From an uncultured Pseudoclavibacter sp. (GTDB taxonomy: Bacteria; Actinomycetota; Actinomycetes; Actinomycetales; Microbacteriaceae), in NCBI GenBank assembly GCA_946221025.1, contig CAMIMS010000002.1, positions 1-64,000 of the forward strand: 64,000 nucleotides of DNA. Direction: 5' to 3'. The notes under the pieces were generated by a model. The model did no database searches and was not told the origin of the DNA. It saw only the letters and a list, made by a program, of their open reading frames with translations. Both the position numbers and the translations under genes were made by a program. Of the stretch, positions 1 through 10,189 are shown in pieces; position 1 is the first letter of the stretch, and the number at the start of each line of letters is the position of its first letter.

Positions 1-131
1 CGAATGCCTTCTCGAAGCAGTCCCGCGATGACTGCGCTCGTGTAGCTGGCGCGCATCCCGCCGCCCTCGAGAACGAGGGCCGTGTCGGGAACGGTGATCG
101 GGGCAATATCGACGGTGTCGGCGGATGGCAT
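1..131 (-). CDS. Patatin-like phospholipase, N-terminal fragment (cut by left edge)
   Basis: Only the first 43 codons are inside the window, read leftwards from an ATG at 131. The peptide begins MPSADTVDIAPITVPDTALV and carries the oxyanion-hole motif EGGGMR near residue 22. This is nearly identical to the start of the complete patatin-like protein at 2201-3097 (shared PITVPDTALV, EGGGMR, TSAVI), so the two are paralogues on the same strand about 2 kb apart. The family hydrolyses acyl esters with a Ser-Asp dyad. The catalytic GxSxG serine would lie just outside the window, so activity cannot be judged. No strong ribosome binding site is visible before the ATG. Confidence 0.85.
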   Translation of the reverse strand, partial: MPSADTVDIAPITVPDTALVLEGGGMRASYTSAVIAGLLREGI

Positions 132-247
132 GTGCTCGGTGTGCTCGATTCGATCGATCGGTGCGTGCCCGCTTCGGGGATGACCCGCTCAACACTGTCA
201 CGTTTCGATGAGGATGCCGACGGCAAACCTGAGTGTCTCAGCTCCAA

Positions 248-253
248 TAGCCT
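248..253 (+). promoter_or_regulatory. Leaderless -10 box (TAGCCT)
   Basis: TAGCCT ends 6 nt before the GTG start at 260. A TANNNT box 6-7 nt before a start codon, without a Shine-Dalgarno sequence, is the usual form of a leaderless actinobacterial promoter. It supports GTG 260 as the start. No clear -35 is seen. Confidence 0.55.
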
Positions 254-259
254 GGATTC

Positions 260-784
260 GTGCGCGATGAGGAGCTTGCTGACCGGATCCGAAGCGTCGT
301 CGCTCGGTTGGATAAGGCGCGCGTGCGCCCCGAGGCGACGGCCGAGTTCGTGCCCGCGAAGCGCATCCTGTTCATCGAGCGCAATGCGAGACTGCGCCGA
401 ACAGGCACCGCGTGGAACCTCGGTGCAGTGCTCATCGAAACCGAAACGCTGGCGCTTCTCACCCCGGGCACCGTCACCCGATCGAAGAAGGAGCGGCGCG
501 TTGGGTACGTCGCAGAGTCCGCGCGTGAGCGCGACGCCCTGCGGTGGGCAGCCGCTCGCGGCGGATTCGCCGAGGGCGAAGTGGTGCACGTTGACCCAGA
601 GCGGCTCGACATCGATGCGCTCACGGCGGGGCAGTGCGCGCGATCAGGCCCGCTGGTGCTGAACGATCGCGGCGAGATCGCCATCGAATGGGCGCGCGAA
701 AGTGCCCCGCGGCCGCTTGCTGGCTACCTCGAGGAGCGAGCAACGCTCCTCACCGAATACTCGCCCGCGCTCACGGGGCCCTGA
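260..784 (+). CDS. Conserved actinobacterial hypothetical protein
   Basis: A 174-residue soluble protein starting at GTG 260 (MRDEELADRIRSVVARL). It has no signal peptide or membrane segment. The N-terminal half holds a basic stretch (EFVPAKRILFIERNARLRR) followed by what looks like a small beta-rich domain (WNLGAVLIETETLALLTPG) and a charged segment. It resembles a family I have seen only as 'hypothetical' in Microbacteriaceae, and I do not recognise a catalytic motif. It stands alone between the divergent patatin gene on its left and a convergent epimerase gene whose stop lies 14 nt downstream. The start is chosen from the -10 box TAGCCT 6 nt upstream. GC-rich codon use typical of the window supports it as a real gene. 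The function is unknown. Confidence 0.7.
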   Translation: MRDEELADRIRSVVARLDKARVRPEATAEFVPAKRILFIERNARLRRTGTAWNLGAVLIETETLALLTPGTVTRSKKERRVGYVAESARERDALRWAAARGGFAEGEVVHVDPERLDIDALTAGQCARSGPLVLNDRGEIAIEWARESAPRPLAGYLEERATLLTEYSPALTGP

Positions 785-798
785 GGGTGCCGGCGCGT

Positions 799-1827
799 TT
801 ACTCGCGCGGCGACTTCGACCGGTGCCCGGCGTTGCCGAGCCCCTCATCGCCCGCGAGGTTGTCGATGACCGAACGCAGCACATCGCGCGAATCGTGCGT
901 CTCACTCCAACCCAGTGAACGGATGCGGCTGGTGTCCATCACCGGCACATTCATCGCCATGTCGATCCAACCGGGGTCGGTCGGCTGGATGCGAAGCGCA
1001 TACGTGAGCGAGAGCAACCCACGAAAGATCGGCGGCGGCACCTGGAAAACGCGCGTGGCGCCGACGATCTGCTTCGCCGCGCGAGGGCCGATCACCGGCT
1101 CCGCGGCGACGTTGAACGCGCCCGTTTCGCCAGAGGTCGCGACCGTCCAATACGCCTCGGCGATGTCATCAGCGTGCACGGCCTGCGCGCGAATCCCCTT
1201 CGGGAAGACCATGATCGGCAGACGGATGCCTTCGATGAGCTTCGCCGGCACGAGGTTTCCGAGGAAGTAGTCCTTGATCTCGGGCGCAGCGGCCGGCTGG
1301 AAGATCAGCCCGGGGCGAAGGCGCGCGACGCTCACTTCGGGGTGCTCGCGCTCAAACGCATCCAGGATGCGCTCGACTTCGGCCTTCTGCGCACCGTAGT
1401 GGCTCGTGGGCGTGCCGGTGGTCGGGTGCGACTCGTCGTAGCGGCGCAGCTTGTCGGCGGGACCGTACGCGCCGATGCTCGACGCGACAACCAGGCGCGG
1501 CACCTTCGCGGCGGCGACCGCCTCGAAGACGCGACGGTTGCCGTCAACGTTCGTACGGCGAAGCAGGTCTTGGTCGCGGTTAGGCCGGATCGCCCACACC
1601 AGATCAAAGACGATGTCGGCGCCCGCGAAGGCCGCCGCGAGCGGGCCGGTCGAGTTCACATCCGCCACATCCGCGCGGTACCACTCGACACCGTCGTACG
1701 GTTCGCCATCGCGGTCGGGGCCCTTGCGGCTGATACCGACGATGCTCGACACCTCGGGGACGCGCTGCAATCTGCGAAGCAGTGCCGTCCCAACATTTCC
1801 AGTCGCACCAACAACAGCTACGCGCAT
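799..1827 (-). CDS. NAD(P)-dependent epimerase/dehydratase (extended SDR family)
   Basis: A 342-residue Rossmann-fold protein starting MRVAVVGATGNVGTALLRRL. The nucleotide-binding motif GATGNVG lies at residues 7-13, and the SDR active-site pair appears as YGAQK (YxxxK) in the middle of the protein, after the conserved substrate-loop motif VVASSIGAYG. Extended SDRs of this kind act as sugar-nucleotide epimerases, dehydratases or reductases; the substrate cannot be inferred here. The reading frame is open 17 codons further upstream, but the ATG at 1827 is preferred because GAGGTGATGAGA gives a Shine-Dalgarno sequence about 8 nt before it. The gene converges on the hypothetical gene at 260-784. 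Confidence 0.85.
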   Translation of the reverse strand: MRVAVVGATGNVGTALLRRLQRVPEVSSIVGISRKGPDRDGEPYDGVEWYRADVADVNSTGPLAAAFAGADIVFDLVWAIRPNRDQDLLRRTNVDGNRRVFEAVAAAKVPRLVVASSIGAYGPADKLRRYDESHPTTGTPTSHYGAQKAEVERILDAFEREHPEVSVARLRPGLIFQPAAAPEIKDYFLGNLVPAKLIEGIRLPIMVFPKGIRAQAVHADDIAEAYWTVATSGETGAFNVAAEPVIGPRAAKQIVGATRVFQVPPPIFRGLLSLTYALRIQPTDPGWIDMAMNVPVMDTSRIRSLGWSETHDSRDVLRSVIDNLAGDEGLGNAGHRSKSPRE

Positions 1828-2005
1828 TCTCATCACCTCGTCATCGACGTGCCCGCGTCTCGGAACGTCTCCCCTCACGCTAGGTCGATGGCCTCCGCGT
1901 CACCCGTGCGTTTGCGCTCCGATATCCGGCAGGCTCAGGTGGGTCGAACCGGCTGCCCCTACAGTGAGGGCACGCGCCGGATGCGCGCGACGGAAGGAAT
2001 CAACG

Positions 2006-2122
2006 ATGAGTTCACCCGAATCAGTCCCGCCGGTCGACCCGGACCTTGGCCCCGAAGGCGAGTCGGAGGAGATCGCCGAGGGCACGTCGCCCAAGGGCGA
2101 TGGCGACGCCCCCACCGAGTAA
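2006..2122 (+). CDS. Small acidic hypothetical protein (38 aa)
   Basis: A short reading frame with a very good ribosome binding site (GGAAGGA) 7 nt before the ATG at 2006, followed 14 nt after its stop by a strong hairpin terminator. It encodes 38 residues beginning MSSPESVPPVDPDLGPEGES, rich in Pro, Asp, Glu and Gly and with no hydrophobic segment, so probably a disordered cytoplasmic peptide. The combination of Shine-Dalgarno sequence, dedicated terminator and single-gene unit makes it a likely real small gene although no family is recognised. It lies between the divergent epimerase gene and the convergent patatin gene. Confidence 0.6.
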   Translation: MSSPESVPPVDPDLGPEGESEEIAEGTSPKGDGDAPTE

Positions 2123-2136
2123 TCGCCTAGGCGCGC

Positions 2137-2176
2137 ACGGCGCCGGTTCCCGCAGAAGATGCGGGGCCGGCGCCGT
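2137..2176. terminator. Hairpin terminator between convergent genes
   Basis: Arms ACGGCGCCGG (2137-2146) and CCGGCGCCGT (2167-2176) pair perfectly. An inner CCCGC/GCGGG extends the stem with a small bulge, leaving a loop of about 7 nt. It lies between the small gene ending at 2122 and the patatin gene ending at 2201 and probably serves both strands. There is no long T tract, as is common in high-GC actinobacteria. Confidence 0.8.
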
Positions 2177-2200
2177 CGTGTTCCCCTGGATCGGCCCGGA

Positions 2201-3097
2201 TTAGACCTCGAGAAACTCTCGAATGGCCGGCAGCTCACGCTCGAACTGCTGGCGTCCGAGCTCGTGCGCCGCGGTGAGCTTCGCGAGGTTCCGCTCGCTG
2301 TTCGAGACCGGCATTTCCTCCGGGTAGAACACGTACGCCTTGCCCGCCTTCTGCAGGTCGAGCACGCGCTCGCGCATCTGGTTGTACCGCTCGTGACGGG
2401 TGAGGGTGCGCTCGATGATGGCGGGGTACTCCTGCAGGCCGCGCGTGAGCACGCGAGTGAACCGCACCGGTTTCTTCACGTAATCGATCGGTCGCGTGAG
2501 CACGATGAGGAACTTCTCGTACCCCTCCTCCTCCGCGACCGTGAGGGGAATGCCCCCGGTCGACCCGAGCGCGCCATCGAAGTAGGTCTCGCCGTCAATG
2601 ACAGGCGGCGGCATCATGAGCGGCAGCGTTGATGAGGCGCGGATGCGCATGTTGGCGTCTGCGATGTCGCGGGCGTCCTGCTGACCCCACCAGACCTCTT
2701 CGCCGTCGCTCGCGCGCACCGCGCCAATTCGCCACTTCGCGGGATTCGCCTTGAATCGATCCCACGCGAACGCTCCGGGCAGCGTCGCCGGGTCGTAAAT
2801 GTGGTCGGCGTGAAAGTAGCCCTTGCCGCGGGCCAATGACTGCCAGCCGCCGAACTGCGGGTCGGTGACCACATCCAGGAACGAATAGCGCAGCCGGTCC
2901 GGTTGCTGGGTGATGTAGCCGGTCGCCATCGAGGCGCCCGCGGAGATGCCCGATGCGAGCCCGAGCCGCAGGTCGTTCTCGAGGAGGCCAATGATCACGG
3001 CGCTCGTGAGACTGCCGCGCATGCCACCGCCCTCGATAACGAGCGCCGTGTCGGGGACGGTGATCGGGTCGAATCCGGGGTCGTCGTCAGATCGCAT
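2201..3097 (-). CDS. Patatin-like phospholipase family protein
   Basis: A complete 298-residue patatin-like acyl hydrolase. All three family signatures are visible: the glycine-rich oxyanion hole EGGGMRG (residues 22-28), the nucleophile elbow GISAG (50-54, Ser52) and the DGA motif containing the catalytic Asp (D174, in YFDGALG). There is no signal peptide, so it is probably cytoplasmic or peripheral on the membrane, where such enzymes cleave phospholipid or other lipid esters. The physiological substrate is unknown. The start at ATG 3097 has AAGG about 8 nt upstream. A paralogue lies on the same strand at the left edge, and icd lies upstream with a hairpin between them. Length is typical of bacterial family members. 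Confidence 0.92.
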   Translation of the reverse strand: MRSDDDPGFDPITVPDTALVIEGGGMRGSLTSAVIIGLLENDLRLGLASGISAGASMATGYITQQPDRLRYSFLDVVTDPQFGGWQSLARGKGYFHADHIYDPATLPGAFAWDRFKANPAKWRIGAVRASDGEEVWWGQQDARDIADANMRIRASSTLPLMMPPPVIDGETYFDGALGSTGGIPLTVAEEEGYEKFLIVLTRPIDYVKKPVRFTRVLTRGLQEYPAIIERTLTRHERYNQMRERVLDLQKAGKAYVFYPEEMPVSNSERNLAKLTAAHELGRQQFERELPAIREFLEV

Positions 3098-3176
3098 ATC
3101 GCTGGCCTTGGTCAGTGCGGATGTGGGTCTGGGGGCGATCCCGAACCGTTGGTCGCGGTACGCCCGCCGGTGGCGA

Positions 3177-3224
3177 TCGGGCCGGTCGCCGAGCCACAGA
3201 GGTGACTGCTCGCGACCGGCCCGA
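3177..3224 (-). terminator. Probable terminator of icd
   Basis: A 13-bp perfect stem, TCGGGCCGGTCGC (3177-3189) with GCGACCGGCCCGA (3212-3224), and a 22-nt loop. It lies between the end of icd (3245) and the start of the patatin gene (3097), both on the minus strand, so it probably separates the two transcripts. Confidence 0.6.
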
Positions 3225-3244
3225 ACCGGGAGGTTCGCGTCGGG

Positions 3245-5530
<2,286 letters not shown>

Positions 5531-5613
5531 TCAGCGTATCGAACGGCACCGTCGAGCCGGCCGGGAGCGTCGCTGCGTGGCCTGCTCCCGACAGCTTCGA
5601 CCCGAGAATGACA

Positions 5614-5643
5614 GATGGGCCGAGCAGTGCTGCCCGGCCCATC
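5614..5643 (-). terminator. Probable terminator of the DJ-1/PfpI gene
   Basis: GATGGGCCG (5614-5622) pairs with CGGCCCATC (5635-5643) around a 12-nt loop. It lies 36 nt beyond the minus-strand stop at 5679, and the bases that follow on that strand are T-rich (TGTCATTCTC). Confidence 0.6.
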
Positions 5644-5678
5644 CCATTCGCATTCCCGCTTCGGGGTGGATGCGTTGC

Positions 5679-6218
5679 TTAGCGGTTGTGCTTGCCCTCG
5701 GCGAACTCTTCGATCAGCTTCGCGTTGAACGCGGGCAGGTCGTCGGGCGTGCGGCTGGTGACGATGCCGCGGTCGCACACGACCTCCTCGTCGACCCACT
5801 TCGCGCCGGCGTTCGTGAGGTCGGTCTTCAGCGACGGGTAGCTGGTCATCTCGAGGTCGCGCACGGCGTCGGCCTCGGTGAGGATCCACGCGGCGTGGCA
5901 GATCGCGGCGACGGGCTTGCCCGCCTCGACGATCGCCTTCACGAACGCGACGGCGTTCTCATCCATGCGGATCTGGTCGGCGTTGCCGGTGCCGCCGGGC
6001 AGAACCAGCGCGTCGAAGTCCTCGGGCTTCGCGTCAGCGGTGGTGAGGTCGATCTGCTGGGTGTGACCGTTCTTGCCTTCGATCTGACCGGTCTCGGGGG
6101 CGATGAGCTTGACGGTTGCCCCGGCGCCGACGACGGCATCCCAGGGGCTGGTGAGTTCGGAGTCTTCAAAGTTGTTCGTTGCGACGAATGCGACCGTGCG
6201 GCCATCGAGCTGAGCCAT
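5679..6218 (-). CDS. DJ-1/PfpI family protein (type 1 glutamine amidotransferase-like)
   Basis: A 179-residue single-domain protein of the DJ-1/ThiJ/PfpI superfamily. The nucleophile elbow AICHAAWIL gives the reactive Cys about residue 106, and the conserved acidic residue sits in NNFEDSELTSP near the N-terminus; LVLPGGTGNADQIR is the family's glycine loop. It resembles YraA/YhbO-type stress proteins, for which protease, deglycase and chaperone activities have been reported; the exact activity is not decided by sequence. Start: ATG 6218 (MAQLDGRTV) is preferred to the in-frame ATG three codons earlier because GAAAGGA lies 8-9 nt upstream of it and overlaps the earlier one. It has its own hairpin terminator. 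Confidence 0.92.
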   Translation of the reverse strand: MAQLDGRTVAFVATNNFEDSELTSPWDAVVGAGATVKLIAPETGQIEGKNGHTQQIDLTTADAKPEDFDALVLPGGTGNADQIRMDENAVAFVKAIVEAGKPVAAICHAAWILTEADAVRDLEMTSYPSLKTDLTNAGAKWVDEEVVCDRGIVTSRTPDDLPAFNAKLIEEFAEGKHNR

Positions 6219-6334
6219 GAGTGACATCCTTTCGGGGGATTGGTGCGGGGCGGGTTCGGTTCCCCCTCGCACACGTCGACGATCCCAGACGCGCCCGTGC
6301 GTGGCCTGAGTAACCCGACTACTGTTCCGGTGTT

Positions 6335-7720
6335 ATGGCGTTGCCACTTCTCGCCGCTGCCCCCGATGCGGCCTCGCGTTTACGTGCCCGCGTCGCGGCC
6401 GCGCTGACCGTGTTTATCGCGCTGCTGTTCATCGGCGCGTGGCCGCGGCCCGAATCCGCGCACGCAGCCATGCCCGGGCGAGGTGACGTGCGCGTCACGG
6501 TGTTTGACGACCGCGTGGTCGACGGCAAGTTCTCGGGCGGCATGACCAATGCCGCCGGCTCGAAAGACACGAAGCGAACCGACCGGTTCGCATATCTCCG
6601 CGACGCCGCGGGCAACTGGCGCTCCGGCTCGGCGGATGCCAAGGGCGACTATGTCTTTCCGAATGTCGTGCCGGGCCCGGCAAGCGTCTACGTCGTTCTC
6701 AGGGGACCGCACGTGAGAGAGGTGGCACTGCAAACCGGTTCGACGACGGTGCTGCCGCAGCGAACCGATATTTCCTTCAGCGACGGCGACTATGTCGGGC
6801 CCTCCGGGCAAACCTCGAAAACCTCGCTCGCGGCGGGGGAGCGGATGGCAGAGACATCGGTGATCGTGAACGAGGGCAGCGAGGCGGCGATCTCGATCGC
6901 GATCACGGCCCTGCAGGCTTCGGCAACGGTCGGGATCGAAGGGGACTCGCTCACGCCCGTCTCCGACCACGCGACCATCGCCTTTCTCAGCAACGGACAC
7001 GAGATTGCCGCGAAGGATGACGGTTCTGCCACGTACCGGACGGCGCCGGACGTGTTCTTTCCGGCGAGCGATATCGGTGTGCGAGTGACGCCGAAACAGG
7101 GATATCGCGTGCTGGAGGTGACCGCATCCACCCCGAACGGGCGACTCGGAGTGCGACAGAACAAGACTGACTGGACGGTCTCGACGCTGGAGCTTCCGTT
7201 CTCAGAGGGGTTCATCAAGTTCAACGTTGTTGTCGCACCGATCGGGTCGGCCCCGCCGACACCGGGCGGTGAAACCGCGACGGCCGAACCCGAGGCGACG
7301 ACGACCGAAACGGCAGCGCCCGTTCCGCCACCGCCACCGAGCGAGGCAGAACCGGCACCCGTGTGGCCCTGGATCGTCGGCGGCTCACTGATCGGTGGTG
7401 GGGCGCTCATCGCGAGCGTTGCCGTCGCGATTCATCAGCGGCGAAAGGCGAAGCGAGAAGAAGCGGAGGAGGAATCCTCGCTACCGGACATCTCGGCCTT
7501 CGCGCCACGCGAGTACGGGGCAGTTCCATCCCATTCGCCCACACCTGGGCCGGTGGTGCCGGGGGGTCAATCCTCCGGGTTCGCCCACAACCAGCCGATC
7601 GTTCCCGGCGGTGCTCCGCTTCCGGGCGCGCACCCCGCGGCCGGGGTGGCGGGGCGCCGTACCCGCCCGCCGCAGCCCATCCGCATCCGGCACCGCATCA
7701 GCATGCAATGCCGCCCGTAG
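6335..7720 (+). pseudogene. Surface-anchored protein with apparent C-terminal frameshift
   Basis: As sequenced, this encodes 461 residues. An N-terminal hydrophobic segment (AALTVFIALLFIGAW) and AHA cleavage-like site form a signal peptide. A beta-rich extracellular part follows, starting DVRVTVFDDRVVDGKFSGGM and containing a carboxypeptidase-regulatory/SdrD-like repeat (SADAKGDYVFPNVVPG). Then comes a Pro/Thr/Glu-rich linker, a transmembrane helix (WPWIVGGSLIGGGALIASV, about residues 347-370) and a basic cytoplasmic tail. From about 7630 the downstream -1 frame carries the more natural tail (APYPPAAAHPHPAP..., ending GRRGTGSSFDD at 7869), whereas the original frame becomes Arg-rich and stops at 7720. 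One base missing in the G-rich stretch around 7635-7655 would restore a protein of about 510 residues. It may be a sequencing error or a real variant. The function is unknown. Confidence 0.7.
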
Positions 7721-7938
7721 AAGCACAGCCGGAGCGGCCTGAGAGTCAAACCCCGACCACGCAGAACCCCATCGTGAGCCAGCCTCGTGATCAGGAACCC
7801 ACCCGGGGTCCAAGCTCGAATGTGCCGCGCTTTGGCCGCCGCGGCACGGGCTCTTCATTCGACGACTAGACAGACACGTACCACCCCTCCCATTGCGACG
7901 GATCGGATGACGATCATGCGCGCGTTTCTCGGGGCGGT

Positions 7939-7944
7939 TACGCT
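7939..7944 (+). promoter_or_regulatory. Leaderless -10 box (TACGCT) of malQ
   Basis: TACGCT ends 6 nt before the GTG at 7951, supporting a leaderless mRNA and this start codon. Confidence 0.5.
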
Positions 7945-7950
7945 GCGAGG

Positions 7951-10125
7951 GTGACAGACGAAATCGCCAGTGAAGAGCTTCTTGAACTCGCTCGGCGCAT
8001 GGGCATCAGCACCGAATTCGTCGACTGGCGGGGGGAAACGCGCCACACTCGCGCCCAGACGCTTCGCGCGGTGCTTGCGGCCCTCGACATCGATGCGAGT
8101 GATCCCGAGCGCGTTGCCCGAGCGAACGCCCGAATTGACGAGGCGCCGTGGCGACGCACCCTGCCGCCGGTCGTCGTCGAGCGCGTTGACCGGGAGCGGC
8201 ACCTTCCCGTGCACGTTCCGCACGGGGAGCGCGTCACCGTTCGCGTTGAACTCGAAGACGGTTCAGCGCGAGACCTCGAACAGTTGCAGATTTGGATTGA
8301 CCCGCGTCACATCGATGACGCCCTCGTCGGTCGGGCCACATTCCTCGTCCCGGCAGGACTGCCGCTTGGCTGGCACCGCCTGGTCGCCGAGGTCGGAGAA
8401 GGGCAGACCGCGAGCACGCACGAGTCGGTGCTCGTGGTCACGCCCGCATCCCTCGGCTCGGTGACCGCGCGGGATGAGACTCCGAAAACCGGCGTCATGG
8501 CGCAGGTGTATCAGCTGCGCTCACAACGCTCGTGGGGCGTTGGCGATCTGCGAGACCTGAAGACCCTGAGCACCTGGGCGGCCGGTCAAGGGGCCGATTT
8601 CGTGCTCGTGAACCCCTTCCACGCATCCGCGCCGGTCAGCCCCGTGGAACCCTCGCCGTACCTGCCGACGACACGTCAGTTCCGCGATCCCTCACTCATC
8701 GACATCTCGCGGATTCCAGGGATTCGCGAGCTGTCGGCCGAGCACGCCGAGGACGTTCTCGTGCTCGCGTGGCAGGCACGCCAACAGCTGCAGGACGACC
8801 GCATCGACCGGGATGCCTCGTTCGCGGCGCGCGATCAGGCGCTTCGCATTATTCATCCGGTGGATCTCAAGATCCGCGATCGACGACGCGAGTTCGGCGC
8901 GTTCTGCGAAGCGCAGGGCTCGGCGCTCGTTCGCTTTGCCACCTATTGCGCGATCGCGACCGTGCACGGTGCCGACTGGACCGCGTGGCCCGCCGAGCTG
9001 CACGATCCCGAATCTAGCGCCGTTCGCGCCTTCCGCGACGAGCACGGAGAGGACGTGGACTACTTCCGCTGGTTGCAGTGGGTGCTCGACGAGCAGCTCG
9101 CCGCCGTGCAGGAGCGGGCGAAAGAAGCGGGCATGTCGATCGGCATCATGCACGACCTCGCCGTGGGCGTGCATCCCACCGGGGCCGACTCGTGGGCCAT
9201 GCCGAGCGCGCTTGCCCGAGGCGTCACCGTGGGCGCGCCGCCGGACATGTTCAATCAGCGCGGGCAGAACTGGTCACAGCCCCCGCTTCGACCCGACCGG
9301 ATGGAGGAACTCGCCTACGCGCCGTTCCGCGACATGGTACGCGCGGCGCTTCGCCACGGTGGCGCGCTTCGCATCGACCACATCCTGGGTCTGTTCCGGC
9401 TGTGGTGGATTCCGAAGGGCGCGTCGGCAGCAGACGGCGCGTATGTCTCGTACGACGAGGACGCGCTGCTCGGCATTCTCGCGCTCGAAGCCGAGTGCGC
9501 CGGTGCGCTCATCGTCGGTGAAGACATGGGAGTCGTGCCACCGCACACACGCGCCAAGCTCCTCGAATACGACCTCGATGGCACATCGGTGCTCTGGTTC
9601 GAGTTGGATGAGCACGGCGCCCCAATTCCGCCCGAGCAGTTCCGCGTTCGCTGCCTCGCCTCGGTGACGACGCACGATCTGCCGCCGACCACCGGCTACC
9701 TCGCGCTCGACCACGTGACGCTTCGCGATCGCCTCGGCCTTCTCACCGATCCGGTTGAGCAGGAGCGGGAACGCGAACGCGAAGTGATCGCCCGGATGCG
9801 CGATGCGCTCATTCAGCGAGGCTTCGCCTCCTCGGATGCGGGGGAGCGGGAGCTGGTGCTGGCGCTGCACCGCTACCTCGCCGCATCGTCCGCTCGCCTG
9901 TTCGGCGTGAGCGTCGCCGATCTCGCCGAGGACCGGCGACCGGTGAACCAGCCGGGCACGCACGAGGAGTACCCGAACTGGCAGGTTCCGCTCACCGGCG
10001 CGAACGGCCAGATCATGCTGCTCGAGGACGTGCTCGCCTCTGCCGCGGCCGAAGAGCTCATGGCGGCGGCGCGTCGCCACGAGGTGCCCGCGGCAGCAGA
10101 GGCCGAACCGCGGATGCAGGCGTAG
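7951..10125 (+). CDS. malQ: 4-alpha-glucanotransferase (amylomaltase, GH77)
   Basis: A 724-residue GH77 enzyme that transfers alpha-1,4-glucan segments between maltodextrins and releases glucose, acting in cytoplasmic maltodextrin and glycogen turnover. Signatures visible in order are SPYLPTTRQFRDPSLIDI (substrate site), LRIDHILGLFR with nucleophile Asp476, GEDMGVVPP with acid/base Glu524, and TTHDLPPTTGY with the third conserved Asp. The N-terminal 160 or so residues before the barrel are the extra beta-sandwich region seen in actinobacterial and E. coli-type MalQ. Length agrees with that longer subfamily. GTG 7951 is supported by a TACGCT box 6 nt upstream. It is a single gene with a hairpin after its stop; no other glycogen genes are nearby. 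Confidence 0.96.
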   Translation: MTDEIASEELLELARRMGISTEFVDWRGETRHTRAQTLRAVLAALDIDASDPERVARANARIDEAPWRRTLPPVVVERVDRERHLPVHVPHGERVTVRVELEDGSARDLEQLQIWIDPRHIDDALVGRATFLVPAGLPLGWHRLVAEVGEGQTASTHESVLVVTPASLGSVTARDETPKTGVMAQVYQLRSQRSWGVGDLRDLKTLSTWAAGQGADFVLVNPFHASAPVSPVEPSPYLPTTRQFRDPSLIDISRIPGIRELSAEHAEDVLVLAWQARQQLQDDRIDRDASFAARDQALRIIHPVDLKIRDRRREFGAFCEAQGSALVRFATYCAIATVHGADWTAWPAELHDPESSAVRAFRDEHGEDVDYFRWLQWVLDEQLAAVQERAKEAGMSIGIMHDLAVGVHPTGADSWAMPSALARGVTVGAPPDMFNQRGQNWSQPPLRPDRMEELAYAPFRDMVRAALRHGGALRIDHILGLFRLWWIPKGASAADGAYVSYDEDALLGILALEAECAGALIVGEDMGVVPPHTRAKLLEYDLDGTSVLWFELDEHGAPIPPEQFRVRCLASVTTHDLPPTTGYLALDHVTLRDRLGLLTDPVEQEREREREVIARMRDALIQRGFASSDAGERELVLALHRYLAASSARLFGVSVADLAEDRRPVNQPGTHEEYPNWQVPLTGANGQIMLLEDVLASAAAEELMAAARRHEVPAAAEAEPRMQA

Positions 10126-10150
10126 CGCGGCCAGTCGTCAGTCGCGCGTG

Positions 10151-10182
10151 GCACCGCTCGGGCGTATCTGTCCGGGCGGTGC
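10151..10182 (+). terminator. malQ: Hairpin terminator after malQ
   Basis: GCACCGCTCGG (10151-10161) pairs with CCGGGCGGTGC (10172-10182), with one T-G wobble, followed by GTCACGTTTAGG. It is located 25 nt after the malQ stop and before the convergent CPBP gene. Confidence 0.65.
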
Positions 10183-10189
10183 GTCACGT

